This document shows, in pieces, positions 25,995 through 32,988 of a DNA stretch of 64,000 nt (the stretch's first letter is position 1; each line of letters starts with the position of its first letter). The notes below the pieces were generated by a model. The model was not told where the DNA came from. It saw nothing but the letters and a program-made list of their open reading frames with translations, and did no database searches. Source of the DNA: Bacillota bacterium (lineage in GTDB: Bacteria > Bacillota > Clostridia > Peptostreptococcales > Anaerovoracaceae); NCBI GenBank assembly GCA_023415235.1, contig JAEZLP010000031.1, forward strand, positions 57,921 to 121,920. The letters are read 5' to 3'. The position numbers were made by a program, and so were the translations under genes.

Positions 25995-28900
25995 TTATTG
26001 CGTTTGCAGAAACTGCATCAGGTATTCCAATTTGTAAATCAGCTGCGCCATTTCGGCTCTTGTTGCCCGATTCGTCGGGGACAGCTTTCCAGTGTTGCCT
26101 TCGACAATTCCCGCGCCTACCAGCACTGCAATGGCATCCTTTGCCCATGGTTTAATTTGCCCCGCATCAGAAAAAACAGATATCGTTGTGGATTCGTCAC
26201 CCTGCGGCACCCGATTGATCTCCGTCAGGTTTTTATACAGCAGGGCAAACATTTCCTGTCGCGAAATGTCCCGTTCAGGCGCAAACCGATTGTTTCCCAC
26301 GCCGTCCGCCAAGCCAAACCGCTTTGCTGCCGCTAGGTAGCCGGTGTAATAGGTGTTTCCCGCATCCGAGAAATTGTCCGTCGGGGCATTGTCCGGACTA
26401 ATTCCGTAAGCCCGCATCAGCATAACGATAAATTCTCCCCGCGTCAGCTTTGCATCAGGGCTGAACCTGCCGCCACCCGTGCCGCTTGTTATCCCTCTTG
26501 CAGCCAAATAATTCACTGCCTTACAATACCACGCGCCCTCAACCACGTCGCTGAAACCGACAGGATTGTAATCAACCGCATAGTCGCTGAAGTGGGTTGT
26601 ACGAAATACAACCATACCGGTCAAGGGGTTGTAGCGTCCGTTCGTCACACAGCTGAGAGTTCCGTCCCCTTCGATATACCAGACAACGATGTTTTCCGGA
26701 TTTGCCAACTCTTCCGCTGTCGGCGTAAAGGGAATCGAAACCGTGACTGGCGCGTTGTGGTTACTCCAAGCAGTTTGTTTTCCGTTGATGGACATCGTCA
26801 GCTGAATCAGAGGCTTGTCGCCGATCTTCTCCCGCACATTTCCGGGAAGGCTTGAAACCTCACCACGGCCGATGGTGATTTGGACAGTCTGACCTGACGT
26901 GCCGGACAAGGGGGAAAGCATATCGGACGGCATCGAAATACTGCCGAGTTCCGTGTTTATGGTCAATGTTCCGCCTTCATACCTGGATAGGTTGTCTGCG
27001 GGAAGCATCACTCCGTAGCTTGTGGCCTTGCTGACCGTGGGCAAGGTCAGCGTCAGCGCGGCTCCGCCGGATAGCGCGTCGCCCTGCACCGGGCTTAAAA
27101 CCGCGGATACGTTGCTGCCGCTTGTTGTTATGTGAACGGTTTCCATTGCTCCATTTTCAGCTTTGACGGTCGCGGTCTTGGAACCACCACCCCGCGATGC
27201 GGGAGCCGCAGGTACCACTGAAACCGAGACGGTAGCAGTGGTATGCAAAGCGCCGCCTGTATCGTAGAAATCCACGGTAATATCCGTCGTACCCACTTCA
27301 AGGCCGCTGACGACAACACTGCCATTGGCTGTGAGCGACGTTTCATTCACTGCGGCAATAGCACCGTCACTTACCGTAACTGACGCAGAGGCTGCCGCGG
27401 CAGTGCCCTGCCCGAGAGCGACCGAAATGCTGGCGGTGCCGCCTTTGACGATGGTTAAGCTATCCGGTAATGCAGTGGGAATCAATGGTTCCAGTTCAGT
27501 GGCAAAGCCATGCGAAATTGCCGGAATACTGTTGTTGGCAACATCCTTAAATTCTGTGGCGAGCAAAGTGTAGGCGGTGTCGTAAGCAAGGCCGCCATAA
27601 GGCATCGTATAGACCGTATTGCCGCCGGACCATATGCCGTCAATGAGCGTTACAGCGCTGCCGACGCTTGGCGTTAAAGTAATTGTTCCAGATCCAATGT
27701 CCATCTCCTCACTAAAAGTAATGCCAACATTGCCGCTTACCAAAACATTAATTGAGCCATCAGCCGGCAAAATAGAATATACAGATGGTATAATACTGTC
27801 ATAATTGACGGAGAACGGCGTGGCCGCGGTATTCAAATTGCCCGCTGTATCCTGTGCGACTCCTGCGGCTATGTCAACCGTGACTGGACCCTCGGCGGAG
27901 GGAATAATTTCCGCCGTATAAGTCGTGCCGATGCCGGAAAGGTTATCTGGTACGCCGTTGCTGACCGTCAGATCAGCTAGTTCGAAGCCGGTGACGATTT
28001 TGCTGAAGGTGATCGTGATCGGGATAGGATTTAAATTGGTCGGATCGGCGGCCGGAGAGCTTATTCCCACAGTTGGGGCCATGCTGTCATAATTGACGGA
28101 GAACGGCGCGGCCGCGGTATTCAAATTGCCCGCCGCATCCTGCGCGACTCCTGCGGCTATGCCGACCGTGACTGGACCCTCGGCGGAGGGAATAATTTCC
28201 GCCGTATAAGTCATGCCGCTGCCGGAAAGGTTATCTGGTACGCCGTTGACGACCGTCAGATCAGCAAGATCGAAGCCAGTCACGCTTTCGCTGAAGGTAA
28301 TCGTGACTGGGACAGGATTTAAATTGGTTTGGTCGGCGGCCGGAGAACTGATTGCCACGGTTGGTGCTGTGCTGTCATAATTGATGGAGAACTGTACGGC
28401 CGCAGTGTTGAAATTTCCCGTTGAATCCTGCGTGGCTCCAGCACCGATATCAACCGTGACTGGGCCCTCGGAGGAAGGTGTAATTTCTGCCGTATAAGTC
28501 ATACCGCTGCCGGAAAGGTTGCCTGATACGCCGTTGCCGACTGTAAGATCATCAATGTCGAAGTCGGTGACGTCTTCGCTAAAGGTCATCATGACTGGGA
28601 TAGGATTTAAATTGGTTGGGTCGGCAGCGGGGGAGCTGATCGTCACAATCGGTGGGGTATCCACCAGAATGCCGGTTGCGCTGTCGACGTTTTTCAGCTC
28701 TGTGCCCGCTATACTATCATCGCTGCCTTGTATTGTGCCGCCGTTTAATTCAATACTGTTTCCAATAGAAATACCGTCCAGATCGTTTTCTCCGGGCAGA
28801 ATCACATAACGGAAGTGCAGCGTCGCGTTTCCGCTTCCGGATACATAGGCGGCTTCTCGTGGGGTATTGCCGACGGTTAGCGGAATATATGGCACGCCTG

Positions 28901-30029
28901 CGCCGATATTCACCGTAACATTGTCCGTGAAGTCGACAGCAAAATCAAGGGCTTGTCCGGTGTAATACGTCCCTGCCACCGGAAAAGATACCTCAGAGAC
29001 AACAATGGGATAGAAGATTTTATTAGCTCTGATTTCGCTGCTCGTTGTAACTGTGCCAAAATAATTCTTGGATGAAGTTGAGACTGCAGTGACCGTTGTA
29101 CCATCAGGCAGAAAGAGATGCAGCCTGCCGTCGGCATTCGTTTTCATATCCCTAATATTATATTCGGCGCTTATGGTCATCGAGGTGATCGCTGTTCTGG
29201 TTGTCACGCCGGAAAGCGTTATCCTGGTAAGATAGACTCTGTCTCCGGCAGCGTTTGTGACACTGGTTTCTTCTATCGGGTTCTTGCCGTTTCCTATGCC
29301 TTGTGCTCCGGAACCCGCGTATTCATCAATACTGCCGCCGTTGATGATTACGGTGCCAGCCCTGTTGTACATTCCGCCACCGATAGCTGCGGCGCCATCG
29401 TTCCCGCCATAGGCTGTGATCGTTCCGCCGTTAATCGTGATTGTTCCTGCTGAGCCTTCCCTTCCACCGCCAATGCCGGCGGCGTTTCTGTTACCTGTGG
29501 CGGTTACCGTTCCGCCGTTAATGGTAATCGTACCGCCGTCACCGCCCCGTCCTCCGCCAATACCCGCACCACCATACGGGGCAGTGGCTGTGATCGTTCC
29601 GCCGTTAATGGTGATTGTACCGCCGTTGATACCGCCACCACCACCGCCGATGCCAGCGCCTCCTGAACCGCCAGTAGTTGTGAGCGCACCTGTTCCGCTG
29701 GACTGGCCATAAATCGTGAGGCTGTTTTCTTCCTCAACCTTTGTTCCCCAGCCAACCGTCAGACTTGATCCGTCTGTCAGAATGAGATTGACGTTGCCAG
29801 ACACCGTGACAGTATCTAAAATGTTTACGGTTCCCTGTACATAGTACCATCCGGTGTTCCATGTGGCGGAGATACTATCCGTTACCCTCGTAGCGGCAGC
29901 TGATTTCTCACTTCCGTCTATGTCTATGTATGTCACAGAATCTGCCGCTGCTACTCTGATTGAAAGCACCGGCAGAAGTGCAGCAAAAATGCTGAGACAT
30001 ACCAGAATGGACATAATTCGTTTCTTCAT
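25995..30029 (-). CDS. Large SLH-anchored surface protein with glycine-rich repeats and Ig-like domains
   Basis: 1344 residues. A signal peptide (MKKRIMSILVCLSIFAALLPVLSIRVAAA) is followed by beta-helix-like glycine-rich repeats of the type TITINGGTITA and GAGIGGG (about residues 100-250), a region with IPLTVGNTPREAAYVSG, three near-identical 96-residue bacterial Ig-like repeats (start motif SPAADPTNLNPIP), a further Ig-like domain (MDIGSGTITLTP), a linker with SRGGGSKTATVKAENGA, and three C-terminal SLH domains (FSDVVEGAWYCKAVNYL, FSDAGNTYYTGYLAAAKRF, FSDAGQIKPWAKDAIAVL) that bind pyruvylated secondary cell-wall polymer. GGGAGGAAG precedes the ATG at 30027-30029; the 18-codon extension upstream is not used. 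The role may be adhesion or S-layer association; no catalytic domain is visible. A promoter lies about 95 bp upstream. Confidence 0.92.
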   Translation of the reverse strand: MKKRIMSILVCLSIFAALLPVLSIRVAAADSVTYIDIDGSEKSAAATRVTDSISATWNTGWYYVQGTVNILDTVTVSGNVNLILTDGSSLTVGWGTKVEEENSLTIYGQSSGTGALTTTGGSGGAGIGGGGGGINGGTITINGGTITATAPYGGAGIGGGRGGDGGTITINGGTVTATGNRNAAGIGGGREGSAGTITINGGTITAYGGNDGAAAIGGGMYNRAGTVIINGGSIDEYAGSGAQGIGNGKNPIEETSVTNAAGDRVYLTRITLSGVTTRTAITSMTISAEYNIRDMKTNADGRLHLFLPDGTTVTAVSTSSKNYFGTVTTSSEIRANKIFYPIVVSEVSFPVAGTYYTGQALDFAVDFTDNVTVNIGAGVPYIPLTVGNTPREAAYVSGSGNATLHFRYVILPGENDLDGISIGNSIELNGGTIQGSDDSIAGTELKNVDSATGILVDTPPIVTISSPAADPTNLNPIPVMMTFSEDVTDFDIDDLTVGNGVSGNLSGSGMTYTAEITPSSEGPVTVDIGAGATQDSTGNFNTAAVQFSINYDSTAPTVAISSPAADQTNLNPVPVTITFSESVTGFDLADLTVVNGVPDNLSGSGMTYTAEIIPSAEGPVTVGIAAGVAQDAAGNLNTAAAPFSVNYDSMAPTVGISSPAADPTNLNPIPITITFSKIVTGFELADLTVSNGVPDNLSGIGTTYTAEIIPSAEGPVTVDIAAGVAQDTAGNLNTAATPFSVNYDSIIPSVYSILPADGSINVLVSGNVGITFSEEMDIGSGTITLTPSVGSAVTLIDGIWSGGNTVYTMPYGGLAYDTAYTLLATEFKDVANNSIPAISHGFATELEPLIPTALPDSLTIVKGGTASISVALGQGTAAAASASVTVSDGAIAAVNETSLTANGSVVVSGLEVGTTDITVDFYDTGGALHTTATVSVSVVPAAPASRGGGSKTATVKAENGAMETVHITTSGSNVSAVLSPVQGDALSGGAALTLTLPTVSKATSYGVMLPADNLSRYEGGTLTINTELGSISMPSDMLSPLSGTSGQTVQITIGRGEVSSLPGNVREKIGDKPLIQLTMSINGKQTAWSNHNAPVTVSIPFTPTAEELANPENIVVWYIEGDGTLSCVTNGRYNPLTGMVVFRTTHFSDYAVDYNPVGFSDVVEGAWYCKAVNYLAARGITSGTGGGRFSPDAKLTRGEFIVMLMRAYGISPDNAPTDNFSDAGNTYYTGYLAAAKRFGLADGVGNNRFAPERDISRQEMFALLYKNLTEINRVPQGDESTTISVFSDAGQIKPWAKDAIAVLVGAGIVEGNTGKLSPTNRATRAEMAQLIYKLEYLMQFLQTQ
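27790..28655 (-). repeat. Three tandem 288-bp repeats encoding Ig-like domains
   Basis: Within the surface-protein gene a unit of 288 bp (96 codons, from the SPAAD motif to the next) occurs three times. Long stretches are identical or nearly so at the DNA level, for example the segment encoding SAEGPVTV in copies two and three. High identity implies recent duplication or gene conversion and possible repeat-number variation between strains. Confidence 0.9.
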
Positions 30030-30123
30030 GTTTCCATCTTCCTCCCGAAACGGCTTCCATTGTTTTTTTAAAAAATTCTGCAAAGAAATCGCATCTAATA
30101 ACTGCGGTTAGTAGTCAAGTTTT

Positions 30124-30152
30124 ATTATATGATACGTAAGTCGGAAAGGCAA
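30124..30152 (-). promoter_or_regulatory. Sigma-A promoter of the surface-protein gene
   Basis: On the minus strand TTGCCT (complement of 30147-30152), a 17-base spacer, and a perfect TATAAT (complement of 30124-30129). It lies about 95 bp before the start codon, leaving a moderate 5' leader. Confidence 0.7.
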
Positions 30153-30178
30153 GAGGGAACAAAACAAAACTTTCCGTT

Positions 30179-30499
30179 TCAAAAGATACCGTTGTTGTAT
30201 TTCTTCTGAACTCTGGCAATCATGATAAATCCAATTATAAACCCCGCGAACAAAACAATAAGTGCTGTCACCATTGTTGCAGAGTAACCGAATAATGCAA
30301 TCACTCCACTTATGAACATAGACAGCGCAATTATGAAGATTCCTTTTGAAAAGTCTTTTCCATACGCAGACTTATCTGCTTCTCGTATTTTCATTTGATG
30401 ATAGTCATGGATCAGCATTGTGTTTCCTTTGCAAATCATGATACCCAATATCAAAGACAGGAGTCCCACGACAAACATCAAGATAGAGTATTCCAACAT
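30179..30499 (-). CDS. DUF3784-type small membrane protein
   Basis: 106 residues with three hydrophobic helices (LEYSILMFVVGLLSLILGIMIC, FIIALSMFISGVIALFGY, ALIVLFAGFIIGFIMIA). The pattern, with a hydrophilic stretch NTMLIHDYHQMKIREADKSAYGKDFSKG between helices one and two, is characteristic of DUF3784 proteins, whose function is unknown. AAAGGA precedes the ATG. Its upstream region is cut 31 bp away by the IS3-family element, so its native promoter may have been displaced. Confidence 0.8.
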   Translation of the reverse strand: MLEYSILMFVVGLLSLILGIMICKGNTMLIHDYHQMKIREADKSAYGKDFSKGIFIIALSMFISGVIALFGYSATMVTALIVLFAGFIIGFIMIARVQKKYNNGIF

Positions 30500-30567
30500 A
30501 TTACAAAGATCCTTTCATAAATTATGATTTGGGGGTGCGGACATTTTCTTGGACTTGCTCATGCCGT

Positions 30568-31371
30568 TTAACCAATATTTCGCCGATATTCTAACGGGCT
30601 CACACCACCCAGCGACATCTTAATCCTTTTCTCATTGTACCACTGGATATACTGATCTAATTTATCAATGAACTGATCTATAGAAACGCCTTCCCATGAT
30701 CGATAATAAAACATTTCGTTTTTTAATCTCCCAAAGAAACCTTCACACGCTGAATTGTCCGGAGAACAGCCCTTCTTTGACATGGACCTTGTTAATCCTG
30801 AATTATCCATTCTCGATATCCAGCCTGGCCAGCGGTAATGACCGCCCCGGTCGGAATGCACAATGGGAGTCTCTCCGTCTTGAAGGGTATTTATTGCATT
30901 ATCAAGCATCGTATTCACCAGTTCTGCATCCGGGCTGGTCCCGATTGTCCAACTGACTGCAAGCCCATCAAAACAGTCAATAATGGGAGAGAGGTAGACT
31001 TTCCCTGCAGGGATATGAAATTCCGTGAGATCCGTTAACCATTTCTTGTTTGGCGCGTCGGCATGAAAATTACGGGCTACCAGATTGTCTGCTGCAGGGC
31101 TGATCTCTCCCATGTATGAGCTATATCTTCGTTTTTTCTTGAATGGGACGACAAGCTGTTCCTCTCTCATAATCCTTCTGATTACCTTTTCGGATACTGC
31201 TATCCCTTTTCCATTAACTTCGGCGTGCACCCGCCGATAACCATAGCGACTTTGATTCTGAGTAAAAATCGTCTTAACTTCAACTCGTAGGGTAGCATAT
31301 TTATTCGGTCGTTTTTGCGCTTCTTCATGGTAGAAGTAGCTGCTCTTTGGCATACCGGTCAACAAAAGCAA
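30568..31371 (-). CDS. IS3-family transposase OrfB (DDE integrase domain)
   Basis: The rve-type catalytic domain is complete: first Asp in WLTDLTEFHIPAGKVYLSPIIDC, second Asp in IVHSDRGGHYRWPG and Glu in CEGFFGRLKNEMFYY. The N-terminal HTH_21 segment (YGYRRVHAEVNGKGIAVSEKVIRRIMREEQL) is present. The similarity to IS3 OrfB starts upstream of the TTG at 31371, with KKDPGINPKKLANREKTRLIDALR in the same frame (to about 31450), so the natural product is expected to be an OrfA-OrfB frameshift fusion or to start at a non-standard codon. A seven-A run (complement of 31459-31465) lies at the junction. Confidence 0.92.
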   Translation of the reverse strand: MLLLTGMPKSSYFYHEEAQKRPNKYATLRVEVKTIFTQNQSRYGYRRVHAEVNGKGIAVSEKVIRRIMREEQLVVPFKKKRRYSSYMGEISPAADNLVARNFHADAPNKKWLTDLTEFHIPAGKVYLSPIIDCFDGLAVSWTIGTSPDAELVNTMLDNAINTLQDGETPIVHSDRGGHYRWPGWISRMDNSGLTRSMSKKGCSPDNSACEGFFGRLKNEMFYYRSWEGVSIDQFIDKLDQYIQWYNEKRIKMSLGGVSPLEYRRNIG

Positions 31372-31463
31372 TTCGTTTAGTGGGTATTTTCTTCTCAGGG
31401 CATCAATCAGTCTGGTTTTTTCCCGGTTCGCCAGTTTTTTGGGATTGATGCCCGGATCTTTTT

Positions 31464-32090
31464 TTATGATTTCAGTGTCTCATTTAGAATATCCAGCTCC
31501 ATTTGTTGACGATAGATTTGTTTCTTCAGGGACTCGACTTCTGTCAAAAGAGCATCTCTGTCATCCGATAATGTTTGTTTTCTGGATTTCTTCATGTTTT
31601 GTGATTCCTTTTCCCCTAGCAACTGCTTCTTCCATTTATACAAGGTTCCCCTGCTGACATCGAACTTCTTTGCGATATCTGCTGCAGAACCTTCTCTTGT
31701 ACAGAAATCAAGAACAGCATCTTTTTTCTCTTCGCTAGTTAATTGTACCATGCCCCAGTTGTTTGTGCGAATTTTTCGTTCTTTAGGGGCCATTTGACTG
31801 ATCCAAAGCCTGAGCGTCTCACGGGAAGGATATCCGATCTTCCTGACTGTTCTGGCAGCATTTTTTCCGTGCTCAAGATAGTAATCGACTGCAGTACGCA
31901 TCTGTTCTTCGGTAAACTTAAGTTTCCTGCGGGATCCTTCATGAAGATCGCCGGTTTCTATATATTCTTTATACCAATGTACTATCATTTTCCGATCTGG
32001 ATATCCCAGTTCTCGAATCGTGTTCGCGGCGGACCTATCATACTTAATGTATAATTCTACAGCTTTTTTCCGATCTTCATAGGAATACAT
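31464..32090 (-). CDS. IS3-family transposase OrfA (helix-turn-helix protein)
   Basis: 208 residues, longer than the usual roughly 100 residue OrfA. Three successive HTH-like units are visible: RKKAVELYIKYDRSAANTIRELGYPDRKMIVHWY, MRTAVDYYLEHGKNAARTVRKIGYPSRETLRLWI and KDAVLDFCTREGSAADIAKKFDVSRGTLYKWKKQLL, then a leucine-zipper-like C-terminus (LLTEVESLKKQIYRQQMELDILNE). It binds the IS ends. The stop codon is immediately followed by the A-run at the OrfB junction. Confidence 0.9.
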   Translation of the reverse strand: MYSYEDRKKAVELYIKYDRSAANTIRELGYPDRKMIVHWYKEYIETGDLHEGSRRKLKFTEEQMRTAVDYYLEHGKNAARTVRKIGYPSRETLRLWISQMAPKERKIRTNNWGMVQLTSEEKKDAVLDFCTREGSAADIAKKFDVSRGTLYKWKKQLLGEKESQNMKKSRKQTLSDDRDALLTEVESLKKQIYRQQMELDILNETLKS

Positions 32091-32170
32091 GGACAGCCTC
32101 CTGTCTTTTTATGAGTCCAGGATTTCGTCCGCACCCCCTTTGTACTTTTTCTTATTCCTATTATACATAA

Positions 32171-32223
32171 AAAAGTACACCTCCAAATGATAGATTTTTC
32201 ATCCAACATTTGGGGTGCACTTC
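32171..32223 (-). terminator. Terminator of the peptide-precursor locus
   Basis: On the minus strand AAGTGCACCCCAAATG pairs with CATTTGGAGGTGTACTT around a 17-base loop, followed by TTTTTTATG. It lies about 30 bp after the stop codon of the Nif11-type peptide gene and right at the IS3 insertion. Confidence 0.75.
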
Positions 32224-32253
32224 AATTATATGGCTTGCATCATTAAATCACTG

Positions 32254-32535
32254 TTACGCAAAACAAATCCCATCACTATTAAGAGATTCCGTCACTGATG
32301 CAAGGAGACATGCTATAGACTTCACAACCGCGGACTGCAATACTCCTAAGGTTCTGGATTTGCCGCCTGCAATCATATCCAGCTCCGCATCCGACAGGGT
32401 GCTTTCTTTTAATTCCGCCACTTCACTGAAGAAATTTTTCATTTCATTCAGGGTGATATCGTACCCAGCATCTTTGGCAAAGCTGATTAATTTTTCGCCT
32501 GTTTCCTGTTCTCCTGCCTATTCGGCATTGCTCAT
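32254..32535 (-). pseudogene. Nif11-like / double-glycine leader peptide precursor interrupted by an amber codon
   Basis: In one leftward frame an ATG (32533-32535) starts MSNAE, then TAG (32518-32520), then AGEQETGEKLISFAKDAGYD, NEMKNFFSEVAELKE, STLSDAELDMIAGG and a C-terminal core KSRTLGVLQSAVVKS, IACLLASVTESLNSDGICFA. The AKDAGYD and LSDAELDMIAGG segments are the classic Nif11/NHLP leader signature ending in the GG cleavage site used by peptidase-containing ABC exporters; the 35-residue core has two Cys and several Ser/Thr, as in lanthipeptide or related RiPP precursors. The sixth codon is TAG where CAG would restore the frame. The 62 residues from the internal ATG (32440-32442) are intact. 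No ribosome binding site precedes either ATG and no maturation gene is nearby. Probably a decaying orphan precursor. Confidence 0.72.
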
Positions 32536-32585
32536 GTCGATTAAAAATAAAATATATTAACAGGCAGCTGCGCTTGATATGAAGG

Positions 32586-32640
32586 AACGAAAAGAACACC
32601 ATGAAGGTGCTCTTTTTTCGTTGGCGGAGAAGGTGGGATT
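32586..32640 (-). repeat. 55-bp direct repeat, distal copy: tRNA-Ser 3' end plus terminator
   Basis: Identical over 55 bp to 32783-32837. It contains the last 19 or so nucleotides of tRNA-Ser including CCA, and the entire tRNA terminator. It is not attached to a tRNA body, so it is a duplicated 3' end. Together with the other copy it brackets a 142-bp structured insert, as attachment-site repeats would. Confidence 0.95.
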
Positions 32641-32782
32641 TCACAGCTGTTCGCTTCGCTCACATCTGCCGTCCTGCGATGCCTTTTTCAGGCATCTTGG
32701 ACCGCTCCTTGCTCGAAAGTCCACCGGACTTTCTCCCGACTGTCGCGCCCTTTCGGCTTCGAATCCCACCACTGTTTCATAA
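32641..32782 (-). other. 142-bp structured non-coding insert between tRNA 3'-end repeats
   Basis: The segment contains two perfect hairpins, GAAAGTCC/GGACTTTC (32715-32733) and GATGCC/GGCATC (32678-32696), further local symmetry (CTTCGCT region), and near its far end a T-arm-like GGCTTCGAATCCCACC (about 32754-32770) in inverted orientation to the real tRNA. The AATCCCACC near 32761-32770 is complementary to GGTGGGATT of the distal repeat, so the insert as a whole can fold back on itself. It is open in one minus-strand frame, but that frame crosses the tRNA repeat and is not credible as a gene. Confidence 0.7.
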
Positions 32783-32818
32783 AACGAAAAGAACACCATG
32801 AAGGTGCTCTTTTTTCGT
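32783..32818 (-). terminator. Terminator of tRNA-Ser
   Basis: On the minus strand AACGAAAAAAGAGCACC pairs with GGTGTTCTTTTCGTT around TTCAT, immediately after the CCA end. The U-rich 3' arm makes it a good intrinsic terminator. The sequence is part of the 55-bp direct repeat (32783-32837). Confidence 0.85.
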
Positions 32819-32907
32819 TGGCGGAGAAGGTGGGATTCGAACCCACGTGGGATTGCTCCCAAACTGATTTCGAGTCAGCCCCGTTATGACCACTTCGATA
32901 CTTCTCC
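32819..32907 (-). tRNA. tRNA-Ser, anticodon CGA
   Basis: The minus strand folds as a class II tRNA: acceptor GGAGAAG with CTTCTCC, D-arm region with CGAAGTGGTCATAACGGG, anticodon stem-loop GCTGA-CTCGAAA-TCAGT (anticodon CGA, 32870-32872), long variable arm TTGGGAGCAATCCCAC region, T-arm GTGGG-TTCGAAT-CCCAC and an encoded GCCA 3' end. It reads UCG serine codons. Its 3' 19 nucleotides and terminator are duplicated downstream (32586-32640). Confidence 0.97.
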
Positions 32908-32988
32908 CTGTATTAATGCCGGCTCCCCCAGGGGCCCAGCCCCCGTCCGATTGAGACGGACAAATCAGATTATAGCATATTCCGACGG

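Larger units (their letters stand above)
30531..32138 (-). mobile_element. Complete IS3-family insertion sequence, 1608 bp
   Basis: Both ends are visible: GGGGGTGCGGAC at 30531-30542 and its inverted copy GTCCGCACCCCC at 32127-32138, with a further matching TGGACT/AGTCCA 5-13 bases inside. The flanks carry the 3-bp direct repeat TTT (30528-30530 and 32139-32141), as expected for IS3 family transposition. It encodes OrfA (31464-32090) and OrfB (30568-31371 plus open frame to about 31450). Both frames are intact, so the element may be functional. Confidence 0.93.

Noticed and set aside
28519..29712. Several plus-strand open frames inside the surface-protein gene, proline- or valine-rich
   Set aside because: They are antisense shadows of the repeat-rich surface-protein gene; their repetitive composition mirrors the Gly/Thr-rich sense strand.
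32586..32837. CRISPR-like direct repeat
   Set aside because: Only two copies, the repeat contains a tRNA end and a terminator, and no cas genes are present.
32641..32862. A minus-strand open frame (73 codons) and related small frames across the tRNA-Ser repeat
   Set aside because: The frames run through the tRNA gene end and its terminator, have no ribosome binding site, and follow hairpin sequence; better explained as non-coding structured DNA.
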